The position numbers and the translations under genes are program-made. This document shows positions 1 through 9,420 of a stretch of DNA of 64,000 nucleotides, piece after piece. The notes below the pieces were generated by a model. It ran no database searches and was not told the origin of the DNA. It saw nothing but the letters and a program-made list of their open reading frames with translations. This DNA is from Fallopia convolvulus (Eukaryota > Streptophyta > Magnoliopsida > Caryophyllales > Polygonaceae): assembly GCA_964016875.1 (NCBI GenBank), contig OZ024724.1, forward strand, positions 28,295,786 to 28,359,785. The letters are read 5' to 3'. Positions within the stretch are counted from its first letter, which is position 1. Each line of letters begins with the position of its first letter.

Positions 1-590
1 TGATTGAGGAGTCTTTGCCTCAAAAGGATCATGTTGAGGAGTTATTTATTAAGGAGCCTAAAGTTGAAATAACTAGTGTAATGGTTGACATTGAGGTGTT
101 TGAGCCAACCAAAGAAGAGCCACTAGTAGTTGTTGATGCTTTTGTCTAGTCCACTTCATTGGAGCATAAAGAGGTACTTTGTGGGTCGACTACTCAAGAT
201 GAAGAACCATTTTCTGATATTGATGCAACCTACACTTTGTCGAGGGTTAAACTATTTAGATGCTAACATGATTCAACCTTTTAGTATGTTTCCACCTTCT
301 TGTGTTTTGCTAGATGATTATTTCTTTGCAGCCACATACAACTTCGAATCGAGGCTAAGTGAGGGAGAATGATGCAGATCAAGGGAGGATTCAAGCTATT
401 TATTCTTTGAAGACGAATAAAGTCCAAAGACCAAGACCTTTACCAAGGTCTCGAGCATTTATCTTTAAGAAGGTTTTCATAGATTCCCTATTATCTCTTC
501 AAAATATCCATCAATGGCGTCCAAGGCACCAAGAAAGAGAATCAAGCCATGAAAGTTTGGAAAGTTAAGAAGCTCGTCAAATGGAAAACA
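1..590 (+). pseudogene. Ty3/gypsy polyprotein 3' end, degenerate remnant
   Basis: The plus strand gives broken reading frames that resemble the C-terminal tail of plant Ty3/gypsy polyproteins. One piece has the acidic stretch SEGENDADQG (about 350-395). A basic piece follows, KVQRPRPLPRSRAFIFKK (about 418-472), similar to the conserved 'GP-TR-RA' tail after integrase. Stops and frame changes interrupt it throughout, for example TAG at 148-150, so it is a relic. The 5' side lies outside the window. The family call rests only on this short tail resemblance. Confidence 0.45.
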
Positions 591-1184
591 TAGCTCAGTA
601 AAATGGTCATAACTTGGGATAGAAAATTGATCTTTACTCCGTTCAAATTGAGTTGGAAATATAATTAAAAGCTCTACAACTTTGCAGTTTATATCAAAAT
701 TCAAAATCCAACATGAAAGAGGCAAAAAAATATGATTTACTAAGAGATGTTCAAGTCTTACAGGAATCTTATATTTAGTTTTAATTCTATCTTTACCTAG
801 ATATTACCTTTATGCATATTTTCAGTCACATGATTTATTGTTATTGGCTTAAATATCTTGTTTTATTATTATTATAAAGAAAAATATTTTATGTACCAGA
901 CATATTTGATAGATCAAAAGACTGAAATAACCAGAAATCAGACATAACGACAACTCGACAAGAGAGCATAAAAACAAAAAAAAATGTCAAGCAAACAAGA
1001 GAAAAATCTAATAGACAATCAAATGTCTATCAACATGTGTGCAATCCTAAAAGACTGGCCCATTATTTAATAAGATCTCCCACCTTCTATTTTAAATTAA
1101 TACAATTATTTTAAATTAGTAAGAATAATATTGTAGAAATGGATTAATATTATATCAAATGAGAAATATTGTTTATTATAACAA
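591..1184. other. AT-rich stretch, nothing recognised
   Basis: No coding frame with recognisable similarity, no RNA gene and no terminal repeat was seen. It is probably decayed flank of the gypsy relic to the left. Confidence 0.5.
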
Positions 1185-1525
1185 ATGTGAAAAGACTCAA
1201 ACAAGAACAACAATAAGAACACACCAATTTACGTGGTTCATCAATGTTGTATTGGCTACATTCACAAGCAGAAGAAGAAAACATATTATACCATTTTGTC
1301 GGGGGCGCCCAAGGGTAGCCTAAATAGACCACGATAGGCCCAATAATAAAATACATAGTACATCGTTTTGTCGGGGTTGGTGCCCCTATCTCTCCGCTAG
1401 GGGACTTCCTGACACCCCTTGGGGGTTGAGGAGACGGGTACTGATCAACGAAAAATTCAAACCCATTAATATGCCTTGAATATGTTGTTGACTTGTACTC
1501 ACCGAGAGTTCGGGGGCAGAGCCCC
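1185..1525. repeat. Copia-like LTR pieces, left of element A
   Basis: Bases 1185-1440 read on the minus strand end in the motif GAACCACGTAAAT (1227-1239 on plus), typical of the U5 end of plant copia LTRs. The last part (1441-1525), with GAGTTCGGGGGCAGAGCCCC, reads forward and continues on the other side of element A at 13924. Two LTR fragments in opposite orientation therefore seem to abut here, and the forward one was the target of element A. Confidence 0.45.
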
Positions 1526-2915
1526 TGATAGAGCATAAAGGTATAAGCTTTAGAGCATGTTTTTATTCTCGTTATATGCATTTTTAGCTAGGATTTCATT
1601 CTAAGTTTAGTTTAGGTTTTATTTTCGTTTAGTTCGGAATCTACGCGTCTTGGTGCATAATTGCAGGTCGGATGGTGGAAACGGTAGATGGAAAGCTTAG
1701 GACGGACCTCGGGACGCGTAGGAAGAATTGGAAGTGAAGATCGAGGCAAAGGATTACAAAGGCAAGAAGTGAAGGCCAAACCACGGAGTGAAGCCAAGAC
1801 CGCGCCGAGAGGAGAAAGTTATTGCGGCGTGAGCGCGGGCAGGAATAGGAGAGCGCGACCGCGCTCTGGGAGGCCACAAACCGCGCTCTGGCGCGTCGAC
1901 GCGGCATGGACTTAGGCTTTGCGAGATCTTGTAGGCAGACTTTCTTAATGTTTGCTTGGATATTTTAGATCTTTTGGTTTTTTGTAGCATAATATAAATA
2001 CTTTCTCTAGGTTTTATTTTTGGATCTTATGCTATCTTTTGTTCTAGTTTTAAGTTTGAAGAATTTGGAGATTTGTGGGAGACAAAACCCTAGTTTTGCA
2101 ATTGAAGATCAATTTGACTTTTGTAAGTTTGATTTTTCTTTAATGTCGATTTCTAGCTAAATTTCCCATGTCCAACTAGTTAGTTGAAGTTGTATGCATG
2201 ATTGTTTGTGAGATTTGAATTATTTTAGTTTGCCTTGACTAGATTGAATCTCTCCATGCTTGATTGATTAAATTCACTTAGGATTAGTATAGATTGCCAC
2301 CTATTCTACTTCTAGGTTGAATTACCACTAGAATAATTAAATAGACGGTGGAATTTGATTATTCATGGATGGATCCTTTGATTAAACTTATAGACGGTCG
2401 AATAAGGTTAATCAAAGGCGGAGAATTTAATCACAAGACTTTATGAATAGACAGTGGAATTCATGAATATTGTTTCTATTGAATGCTTTGAACTTAATTG
2501 CATGATCAATTTGACATATAAGGTTTTCTAAGTTAATTGGTTAAAAGGTTGTTAAAGACGGTGTATATTAACAACCACAATAAGCTTGAATTCATAAATT
2601 CACAATAGATTAGTCAAGGGAAATTGAAATAAGGATAATCGATGATCAAAACTCATGTATGCAATGGATACGAAACTAGTTGGACGCTTTTCTTCATATT
2701 TGAACCTCAACTTATTTTACTTGCTTAGCTTTAATTAGTTTAATTTCTTAGATTTTAGCTTACAACCATAAAAAAAACCTTCTGCTTAGTAATATTATAT
2801 AAATACGAATAATCTGAGTCCTTGTGGATTCGACCCTTGCTTCCACTATACCTAGGTTAGGAAGTTAGGAATTTTCTTTGGCAGTGCTTTTATAGCGACG
2901 TAAACGTGCTCGTCA
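1526..2915 (+). repeat. Left LTR of element A
   Basis: 1,390 bp, TG...CA, matched along its whole length by 12542-13918. A GC-rich block at about 1800-1910 stands out from AT-rich surroundings and contains the palindrome GAGCGCGACCGCGCTC (1851-1866). The U3 promoter was not resolved; AATATAAATACTTT at 1989-2002 is a possible TATA region, followed by a T-rich leader. Confidence 0.95.
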
Positions 2916-2919
2916 AATT

Positions 2920-2937
2920 TGGCGCCGTTGTCGGGGA
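2920..2937 (+). promoter_or_regulatory. Primer binding site, tRNA-Asp type
   Basis: TGGCGCCGTTGTCGGGGA lies 4 bases inside the left LTR. It matches the 3' end of plant tRNA-Asp apart from one base (T where element B at 60977 has C). This is the usual minus-strand primer for the Athila lineage. Confidence 0.92.
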
Positions 2938-3002
2938 CTCGGCAAATTATTTGTATTTATCTAGTGTTACTTTTTGTTTCTTTTTGGGTGTGAACCACTT
3001 GT

Positions 3003-4622
3003 ATGGTTCATACCCGTGCTACTAATCCATCTCTTGTTGCGTTTGATTCAAAAATCGAAAGGACAATCTCTTGGTTGCGCAGGCAAGCTCGTGCGAATTC
3101 TCGAGAACTACCGTTCAACCTGGCATCTTCTTCTTCTTCTTCTGATTCTGATTCTGATAGTGTTCCTGAAATACCAGAGATGGCTCAGATACTGAGACAG
3201 TTAACTGCACCAGATTTGGCACAACAACCGTTGGCGGTGAAGATACCTGCACTCCCTGACGGTGTCCAATTTGAACTGAAATCAGGATTAATTCACCTCC
3301 TTCCTCAATTCTATGGGAAGGCGGGTGAAGATCCCAACAAGCATTTATCGGTTTTTCATGTTGTCTGCACTAGCATGAAACCAAATGGAGTCATTGATGA
3401 CCAAATCAAGTTGAGAGCTTTTGCGTTCTCTTTGAAGGATGCAGCGAGTGACTGGCTCTATTATTTGGCTCCTAGCAGTATCGAGACTTGGGAGGAACTG
3501 AAAAAGGCTTTCCTTGAGAAGTATTTCCCAGCCACAAAGCTCTCGATTATGAAAAAGAGCATTAGCAACATTGAACAGCTCCCGAATGAATCGCTTTATG
3601 AGTATTATGAGAGGTTCAAGAAGCTAATCTCAAGCTGCCCCTATCATGGTTACTCTAAGATGGATCTTGTTATGTACCTTCATGAGGGCTTATTGGATGA
3701 AGAACGTCGACATGTTAAAGCTGTCTGTGGAGGGAACATCCTGAACAAGACTCCCGACGAAGCTTTTGATCTATTTCATGAACTTTCTGAAGGCTCTCGT
3801 CAATTCAGCAAAAGAGCTTCAATGAAGGCAGCCCATTCTGTTGATGTTACGGCTTTACATGAAGATGTGAATGAGTTGAAGTCAATGTTCAGGCAATTCA
3901 TGCTAAAGGGACAACAACAAGTCAAGCCTTGCGGTTTCTGCTCTGATGTTACTCATAAGACGGATGCTTGTCCTACTCTTCATACTCAAGAGGAGGAAGT
4001 TAATGCACTTGGAGGCTATGGGCCAAGAAGACCAGCATATGATCCTTATTCAAACTCGTACAATCCGGGCTGGAAGGATCATCACAATTTGAGGTACGGA
4101 AATCAAAATCAACAGCATGCACCTCAAAATGGGCCTCCAAGTTTTAGACCTCCTTTTCAACATCAACCTCAAAATCAAGCACCGAATCAAGGCCCATCCT
4201 CATCCACAGATGATATGATCCGTGCTCTTACCCAGAATATGACCATTATGCAGCAGACTATGGGCCAAATTCAGCAAGATACCAAGTCGAGCATCACCAA
4301 CTTGGAAAATCAAATGAGTCAACTTGCTAAGGCAATGAGAAAATTTGAAGCTAAAGATTCCAACAGGTTACCCTCTCAGACGGAACTCAATCCTAAACAG
4401 AATGTGAATGCAATCTCTCTCTATAGTGGTAAAGTGTTGGAAAACAAAGCCGGAAAGCAACAAACTTTGCCTGATGAAGAAACCGAGGGAGGCAAAAATT
4501 CGGAGTTTGAACATCATGTCGAGCGCGGGCAAAGCAGCCAGAGCGCCCCCGCGCCACCGAGCCCTCAACCGCGCTCCGAGGAGCCAAGTTACTGCGGCCA
4601 GAGCGCGGTCAAAACCGGCTAG
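3003..4622 (+). CDS. Gag protein of element A
   Basis: 539-residue structural protein that would form the cytoplasmic virus-like particle and package element RNA. A Ser/Asp-rich stretch (about residues 40-55) is followed by a retrotransposon Gag core at about 90-265 (WLYYLAP, EYYERFKKLISSCP). A CCHC zinc knuckle CX2CX4HX4C follows at about 308-321 (CGFCSDVTHKTDAC). After it comes a Gln/Pro/Asn-rich tail. The ATG at 3003 lies 65 bases after the primer site. The frame closes at TAG (4620-4622), but pol continues in the same frame. The last 35 or so codons are GC-rich and differ in base use from the rest; this block is a copy of the GC-rich LTR block. Confidence 0.9.
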   Translation: MVHTRATNPSLVAFDSKIERTISWLRRQARANSRELPFNLASSSSSSDSDSDSVPEIPEMAQILRQLTAPDLAQQPLAVKIPALPDGVQFELKSGLIHLLPQFYGKAGEDPNKHLSVFHVVCTSMKPNGVIDDQIKLRAFAFSLKDAASDWLYYLAPSSIETWEELKKAFLEKYFPATKLSIMKKSISNIEQLPNESLYEYYERFKKLISSCPYHGYSKMDLVMYLHEGLLDEERRHVKAVCGGNILNKTPDEAFDLFHELSEGSRQFSKRASMKAAHSVDVTALHEDVNELKSMFRQFMLKGQQQVKPCGFCSDVTHKTDACPTLHTQEEEVNALGGYGPRRPAYDPYSNSYNPGWKDHHNLRYGNQNQQHAPQNGPPSFRPPFQHQPQNQAPNQGPSSSTDDMIRALTQNMTIMQQTMGQIQQDTKSSITNLENQMSQLAKAMRKFEAKDSNRLPSQTELNPKQNVNAISLYSGKVLENKAGKQQTLPDEETEGGKNSEFEHHVERGQSSQSAPAPPSPQPRSEEPSYCGQSAVKTG

Positions 4623-7600
4623 AGCGCGACCGCGCTCCGGGACGGCCAAACCGCGTCGGCGGTGATTTGCGACGATCCTTCGATTCCTTCGACTTCGGCT
4701 CTCAAACCTCCCCCAACTTTTCCCGGATCCTTAAAGGAGACCCGTAAGATCGAGAACGATAAAGAGATCTTCGAAACATTTAGCAAGTGCGAGGTGAATA
4801 TTCTGCTACTCAAGCTTATCAAGAGCATTCCTCGCTATGCTAAATTTTTGAAGGAGTTATGTACGGTCAAGCGGAATCAAAAGCAAAAAGGGAAGCAAAA
4901 GATCAAGGTCAGTGAGCAAATCTCAACGGTCTTCCAAAGACGATTGCCACAAAAATGCGAGGACCCAAGTATGTTCACTATCCCTTGTATCATAGGTGAG
5001 AAAAAATTTGAAAAGGCTATGCTAGACTTAGGTGCTTCTATCAATGTTTTGCCTTATTCAATTTATGAGTCTCTTGAGCTAGGTCCATTGCATGCAACAA
5101 CTGTAGTTATTCAATTGGCTGATAGGTCTAACGTTTACCCAAAGGGGATAATAGAAGATGTGCTTGTTATGGTTGATAAGTTTATTTTCCCTGCTGATTT
5201 TTACGTACTTGAAATGGAACATGACAAGCATGCTGCTCCAATCCTTTTAGGTAGACCATTCCTAAAGACAGCCAAAACTAAAATTGATGTGTATAGTGGT
5301 TCATTAACCATGGAGTATGATGGGGAAAAAGTGGAATACAATATCTATGATGCTATGAAATTCCCTTATGATGTTCATTCTTTGTGTTCAATTGATGTGT
5401 TAGATACTCTTGTGCAAGATTTCTTTGATATTAATGATCATGATGAATTGCAATCTACACTTGAAAACTCTGTGGTTGATAAAGATGAAGTGGAATTTAT
5501 GCTTAATGATGATATGCAAGAAATTGTAGCCGAGTTGAACGCTCACTATGAGCGACCACTCTTGCTACCGGGCTCAAAGCCCATTCCACTAACATTGCCA
5601 AGTGAGAAGCTTGTTCCCTCTATTTTGCAGGCCCCAAAGGTAGAGCTTAAGCAACTACCGGACCACCTCAAGTACGCTTTTCTAGGTGATGGAGATACTC
5701 TACCGGTGATAATTTCAAACAAGCTGAATCAAGATCAAGAACACCGGTTGTTGGATGTTTTAAGGGAGCATAAATCCGCTATAGGATGGACTATTGCTGA
5801 CATTAGAGGAATAATCCCCTCTTCTTGTATGCATAGAATCCTATTGGAGGATGAAGCAAAGCCTTCAAGACAACCACAAAGGAGGTTGAACCCGCCTATG
5901 ATGGAAGTTGTGAAGAAGGAGGTCCTGAAACTTCTTCAAGCAGGAATGATTTTTCCCATATTGGATAGCAAATGGGTAAGTCCTACTCAGGTCGTTCCTA
6001 AGAAAGGTGGAATCACGGTGAAGGAGAATCAAGATGGTGAGCTAATTCCAACAAGAATTCAAACCGAGTGGCGTGTATGCATCGATTACCGAAAGCTCAA
6101 CACGGTAACCCGTAAAGACCATTTTCCTTTACCTTTTATTGACCAAATGCTTAAGCGACTTGCGGGTCGTTCCTTCTATTGTTTCTTGGATGGGTATTCA
6201 GGTTATTTTCAGATAGCAATTGCGCCCGAGGATCAAGAGAAGACAACATTTACTTGCCCATTTGGCACATTCGCTTACAGAAGAATGCCATTTGGTCTAT
6301 GTAATGCACCCGCAACTTTCCAAAGGTGTATGGTCAGTATATTTTCTGAATACATAGAGAACTTCATTGAAGTCTTTATGGATGATTTCACCGTTCATGG
6401 CAATGATTTTGATTCTTGTTTAAATCACTTGACACTTGTGCTAAAACGTTGTGAAGAAACTAACCTTTGTCTTAATTTTGAAAAATACCATTTTATGGTA
6501 GAGCAGGGCATAGTGTTAGGTCATATAGTGTCATATCAAGGGATTGAAGTTGATAAGGCAAAGGTTGAAGTAATTCAATCCTTGCCTTATCCTACTAATG
6601 TTCGAGAAGTACGTTCTTTTCTTGGTCATGCAGGTTTTTACCGCAGGTTCATTAAAGACTTCTCCAAGATCGCTTCACCCCTTTGTGAGTTACTCAAGAA
6701 GGATGTGACTTTTGACTTTAATGAAGCTTGTAAAAAAGCTTTTGATGAGTTGAAGGCTCGCCTCACCACTGCACCAATAATTCAACCCCCAGATTGGTCC
6801 CTACCTTTTGAGCTGATGTGTGATGCAAGCGACTATGCGGTAGGAGCAGTTTTGGGCCAAGAGATTGATAAGGCTTCTCATGTTATCCATTATGCTTCTA
6901 TGACTCTTAATGAAGCACAGAAAAATTATTACACCACCGAGAAGGAACTCTTGGCGGTGGTGTTTGCTTTGGAAAAGTTTCGGTCTTATTTGCTAGGTAC
7001 AAAGGTGATCGTCTACACGGATCATGCAGCCCTTCGTTACTTGTTGACAAAGAAGGAGGCAAAGCCCAGGTTGATTAGATGGATCTTATTGTTGAGTGAA
7101 TTCAACATTGAGATCAAAGATAAAAAGGGGGTGGAAAACGTGGTGGCGGACCATCTTAGTCGCTTAGTTCATGAGGGGGAACGATGTGCTCAAGTCACAT
7201 CGATTAGAGAAGAATTTCCAGATGATACCTTGTTTTCGGTACGTGTACTTCAACCTTGGTATGCTCATTTGGTAAATTTTCTTGTTTCGAGTGTGTTTCC
7301 TCCTAGCTTTAGCAAGTCCCAAAGGGATAAACTCAAGAGTGAAGCACGGTATTATGTGTGGGACGATCCATATCTTTGGAAACATTGTTCCGATCAGGTA
7401 ATCCGGCGTTGTCTTCCCGATAATGAGGTAACTTCTGTTTTATCATTTTGTCATTCTTATGCTTGTGGGGGGCATTTCAGTGCTAAGAAAACCGCTAGGA
7501 AAGTATTGGATGCGGGATTCTTTTGGCCTACTATCTTTCGGGATGCGTATGCCTTTTGCAAATCATGTGACCGATGCCAAAGGGTCGGAAATATATCCCG

Positions 7601-8546
7601 AAAGGATGAAATGCCTCAAACTTCAATTATCTTTTGTGAGGTATTTGATGTTTGGGGTATAGATTTCATGGGCCCCTTTCCTAGCTCTTACGGGAATATT
7701 TATATTTTATTAGCGGTGGACTACGTTTCCAAATGGGTGGAAGCGAAGGCCACCAGAACTGATGATTCCCGAGTTGTGACAGATTTTTTGAAGACACATA
7801 TATTCTCAAGATTTGGGATTCCTAGAGCTTTAATTAGTGACAAGGGATCCCATTTTTGCAACAAAACGGTCAGTGCACTTTTGATGAAATATCATGTCAC
7901 ACACAGGATTTCCACGGCCTGCCACCCACAAACGAATGGACAAGCTGAGGTATCTAACAGAGAGATCAAAGCCATTCTTGAGAAGACGGTGTCGCCAAAC
8001 CGGAAGGATTGGAGTACTCGCTTAAACGATGCTTTATGGGCGTATAGGACGGCTGACAAAACACCGATTGGAATGTCGCCTTTTCGGTTGGTTTTTGGTA
8101 AAGCTTGTCATCTTCTGGTGGAGATCCAACACCGAGCTTATTGGGCTGTGAAGAATTGTAGTATGCAGATGGATGAAGTCAGTGAGTTGAGGAAGCTTCA
8201 GTTGCAAGAGCTTGAGGAATTACGGTTAGAAGCTTATGACAACGCGGCCATATACAAGGAGAAGACCAAAGCTTGGCATGACAAGAAAATATGGAGGAAA
8301 AGTTTTAAGGTAGGTGATAAGGTTTTGTTATATCAATCTAGACTAAAACTTTTTCCAGGTAAGCTAAGGTCGAGATGGACGAGGTCGTTCATAGTAGCTC
8401 AAACGTATCCTCATGGAGCGGTGGAAATTTATGATGAAGCCACTCATTCGCTACAAAAGGTGAATGGTCAGCGTTTGAAGCCGTATTTTGAAGGATTTAG
8501 CAATGCTATTCTTGAAGAAACGGTTTTGAACGAACCAAACACATAA
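4623..8546 (+). CDS. Pol polyprotein of element A (protease-RT-RNase H-integrase)
   Basis: Continues in frame directly after the gag TAG, so it needs readthrough, internal initiation (GTG at 4662 or a later ATG), or the stop is a mutation. The domains, in order: aspartic protease with DLGAS (about 5028-5042) and ILLGRPF; reverse transcriptase with CIDYRKLNTVTRKDHFPLPF (about 6079-6140), FGLCNAPATFQ and the catalytic FMDD (about 6378-6390); RNase H with LMCDASDYAVGAVLGQ (about 6810) and TDHAALRYL; and integrase with an HH-CC zinc finger, GIDFMGPFPS (about 7650-7680) and the core Asp and Glu. No stop or frameshift was seen across about 1,300 codons. It copies element RNA into DNA and inserts it. 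Stop TAA at 8544-8546. Confidence 0.93.
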   Translation, partial: SATALRDGQTASAVICDDPSIPSTSALKPPPTFPGSLKETRKIENDKEIFETFSKCEVNILLLKLIKSIPRYAKFLKELCTVKRNQKQKGKQKIKVSEQISTVFQRRLPQKCEDPSMFTIPCIIGEKKFEKAMLDLGASINVLPYSIYESLELGPLHATTVVIQLADRSNVYPKGIIEDVLVMVDKFIFPADFYVLEMEHDKHAAPILLGRPFLKTAKTKIDVYSGSLTMEYDGEKVEYNIYDAMKFPYDVHSLCSIDVLDTLVQDFFDINDHDELQSTLENSVVDKDEVEFMLNDDMQEIVAELNAHYERPLLLPGSKPIPLTLPSEKLVPSILQAPKVELKQLPDHLKYAFLGDGDTLPVIISNKLNQDQEHRLLDVLREHKSAIGWTIADIRGIIPSSCMHRILLEDEAKPSRQPQRRLNPPMMEVVKKEVLKLLQAGMIFPILDSKWVSPTQVVPKKGGITVKENQDGELIPTRIQTEWRVCIDYRKLNTVTRKDHFPLPFIDQMLKRLAGRSFYCFLDGYSGYFQIAIAPEDQEKTTFTCPFGTFAYRRMPFGLCNAPATFQRCMVSIFSEYIENFIEVFMDDFTVHGNDFDSCLNHLTLVLKRCEETNLCLNFEKYHFMVEQGIVLGHIVSYQGIEVDKAKVEVIQSLPYPTNVREVRSFLGHAGFYRRFIKDFSKIASPLCELLKKDVTFDFNEACKKAFDELKARLTTAPIIQPPDWSLPFELMCDASDYAVGAVLGQEIDKASHVIHYASMTLNEAQKNYYTTEKELLAVVFALEKFRSYLLGTKVIVYTDHAALRYLLTKKEAKPRLIRWILLLSEFNIEIKDKKGVENVVADHLSRLVHEGERCAQVTSIREEFPDDTLFSVRVLQPWYAHLVNFLVSSVFPPSFSKSQRDKLKSEARYYVWDDPYLWKHCSDQVIRRCLPDNEVTSVLSFCHSYACGGHFSAKKTARKVLDAGFFWPTIFRDAYAFCKSCDRCQRVGNISRKDEMPQTSIIFCEVFDVWGIDFMGPFPSSYGNIYILLAVDYVSKWVEAKATRTDDSRVVTDFLKTHIFSRFGIPRALISDKGSHFCNKTVSALLMKYHVTHRISTACHPQTNGQAEVSNREIKAILEKTVSPNRKDWSTRLNDALWAYRTADKTPIGMSPFRLVFGKACHLLVEIQHRAYWAVKNCSMQMDEVSELRKLQLQELEELRLEAYDNAAIYKEKTKAWHDKKIWRKSFKVGDKVLLYQSRLKLFPGKLRSRWTRSFIVAQTYPHGAVEIYDEATHSLQKVNGQRLKPYFEGFSNAILEETVLNEPNT

Positions 8547-8556
8547 GCGGTAATGC

Positions 8557-8634
8557 GTCAAGCTAATGACGTTAAACAAGCGCTTCTTGCGAGGCAACCC
8601 AAGCTTTGTTTTTTATTTTTATTTTATTTTCTAG
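8557..8634 (+). promoter_or_regulatory. Conserved post-pol motif plus U-rich tract ending in AG
   Basis: Ten bases after the pol stop is a stretch of about 44 nt (8557-8600) containing GACGTTAAACA, AGCGCTT and GAGGCAACCC. It is followed by a T-rich run ending in CTAG (8606-8634). Element B has the same arrangement at 63740-63834 although its coding part differs strongly. A T-rich tract with AG resembles a plant 3' splice site and could serve a spliced mRNA for ORF3; that function is inferred. Confidence 0.55.
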
Positions 8635-8734
8635 ATTTAGCTGTGTTTTTGGTTTGTTTTTGTTTGGTTTTCGGTTTGTTTTTATTTTTTTTAGTTGTAG
8701 GTAAAGTCAGAATATAGGTACACGCGGTACGAGG

Positions 8735-8900
8735 AGGTCAAGATGGCCTTGCATTCATGGCCCGGGAACGAGCAAATCGAGGCCGAGTTACTGAGGCCAC
8801 AACGCGGCTACACCCGGCTAGAGCGCCCCCGCGCCGTCACACCGAAACCGCGCCCCGAAGAGCCAAGTTACTGCGCTCTGGCCGGTTTCGGCGAATTAAA
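8735..8900 (+). repeat. Third copy of the GC-rich palindromic block of element A
   Basis: This GC-rich stretch shares phrases with the LTR block (1800-1910) and the gag-pol junction (4520-4655): CGGCTAGAGCGC, GAGCCAAGTTACTGCG and CCGCGC. It lies in an open 100-codon frame (8743-9045) with no recognisable domain. I treat it as a non-coding repeated block, not a gene. Confidence 0.6.
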
Positions 8901-9045
8901 ACCGAAAAACCCCAAACTTTCCCCATTCACTCCATCTTCTACCTTAGGCCGCCACACCTACTCTCCCTTCTCCTCCATTGAAGCTCCACATTCAAGCTCC
9001 ATTGAAGATCAAAACGCCAAATCAAGCCCGAATTTGCACTCCTAG

Positions 9046-9420
9046 ACATCAAACAAGTACGATTTCTCACTTTTCTCTTCAAATTTCATCCAAAAATTGA
9101 AGATCTCAACCTAAAATTTTCTAAATTAGGTTTTGCATAAAAACCTCAATTTAAGGGATTTTTAGGCCAAATTTCTTTAATTTGAGTATAGATTCATCAA
9201 TGTTAGCATGATTATGAGTTAGTTTCATGTCTAGAACTTGAAAATTCCATAATTTTGAAATTAATTAATTTTCATGCTAATTAATCTAGGTTAGTGGGGG
9301 AAGAGAGAGTTTTGAGAGCAATTATTGTCTATTATTACTTGTTTTGTGGATTGCTCTTGCCGGGGCAATCGAATTGTGTTTGCTTGTGGTGTTTTTGATT
9401 GTTGTGTAGGTGACATAATC
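9046..9420 (+). other. Leader region upstream of ORF3 in element A
   Basis: AT-rich non-coding spacer between the GC-rich block and the ORF3 ATG at 9421. The phrase TTGTGTAG, then GTGACATAATC just before the ATG, resembles a splice acceptor, but no donor was identified. Confidence 0.4.

Noticed and set aside
1150..1581. 143-codon minus-strand open frame
   Set aside because: Spans the border of a copia-like LTR fragment and element A; a chance frame in repeat DNA.
8743..9045. 100-codon open frame between pol and ORF3
   Set aside because: Its first half is the GC-rich block also present in the LTR and its second half is low-complexity; no domain, so not called a gene.
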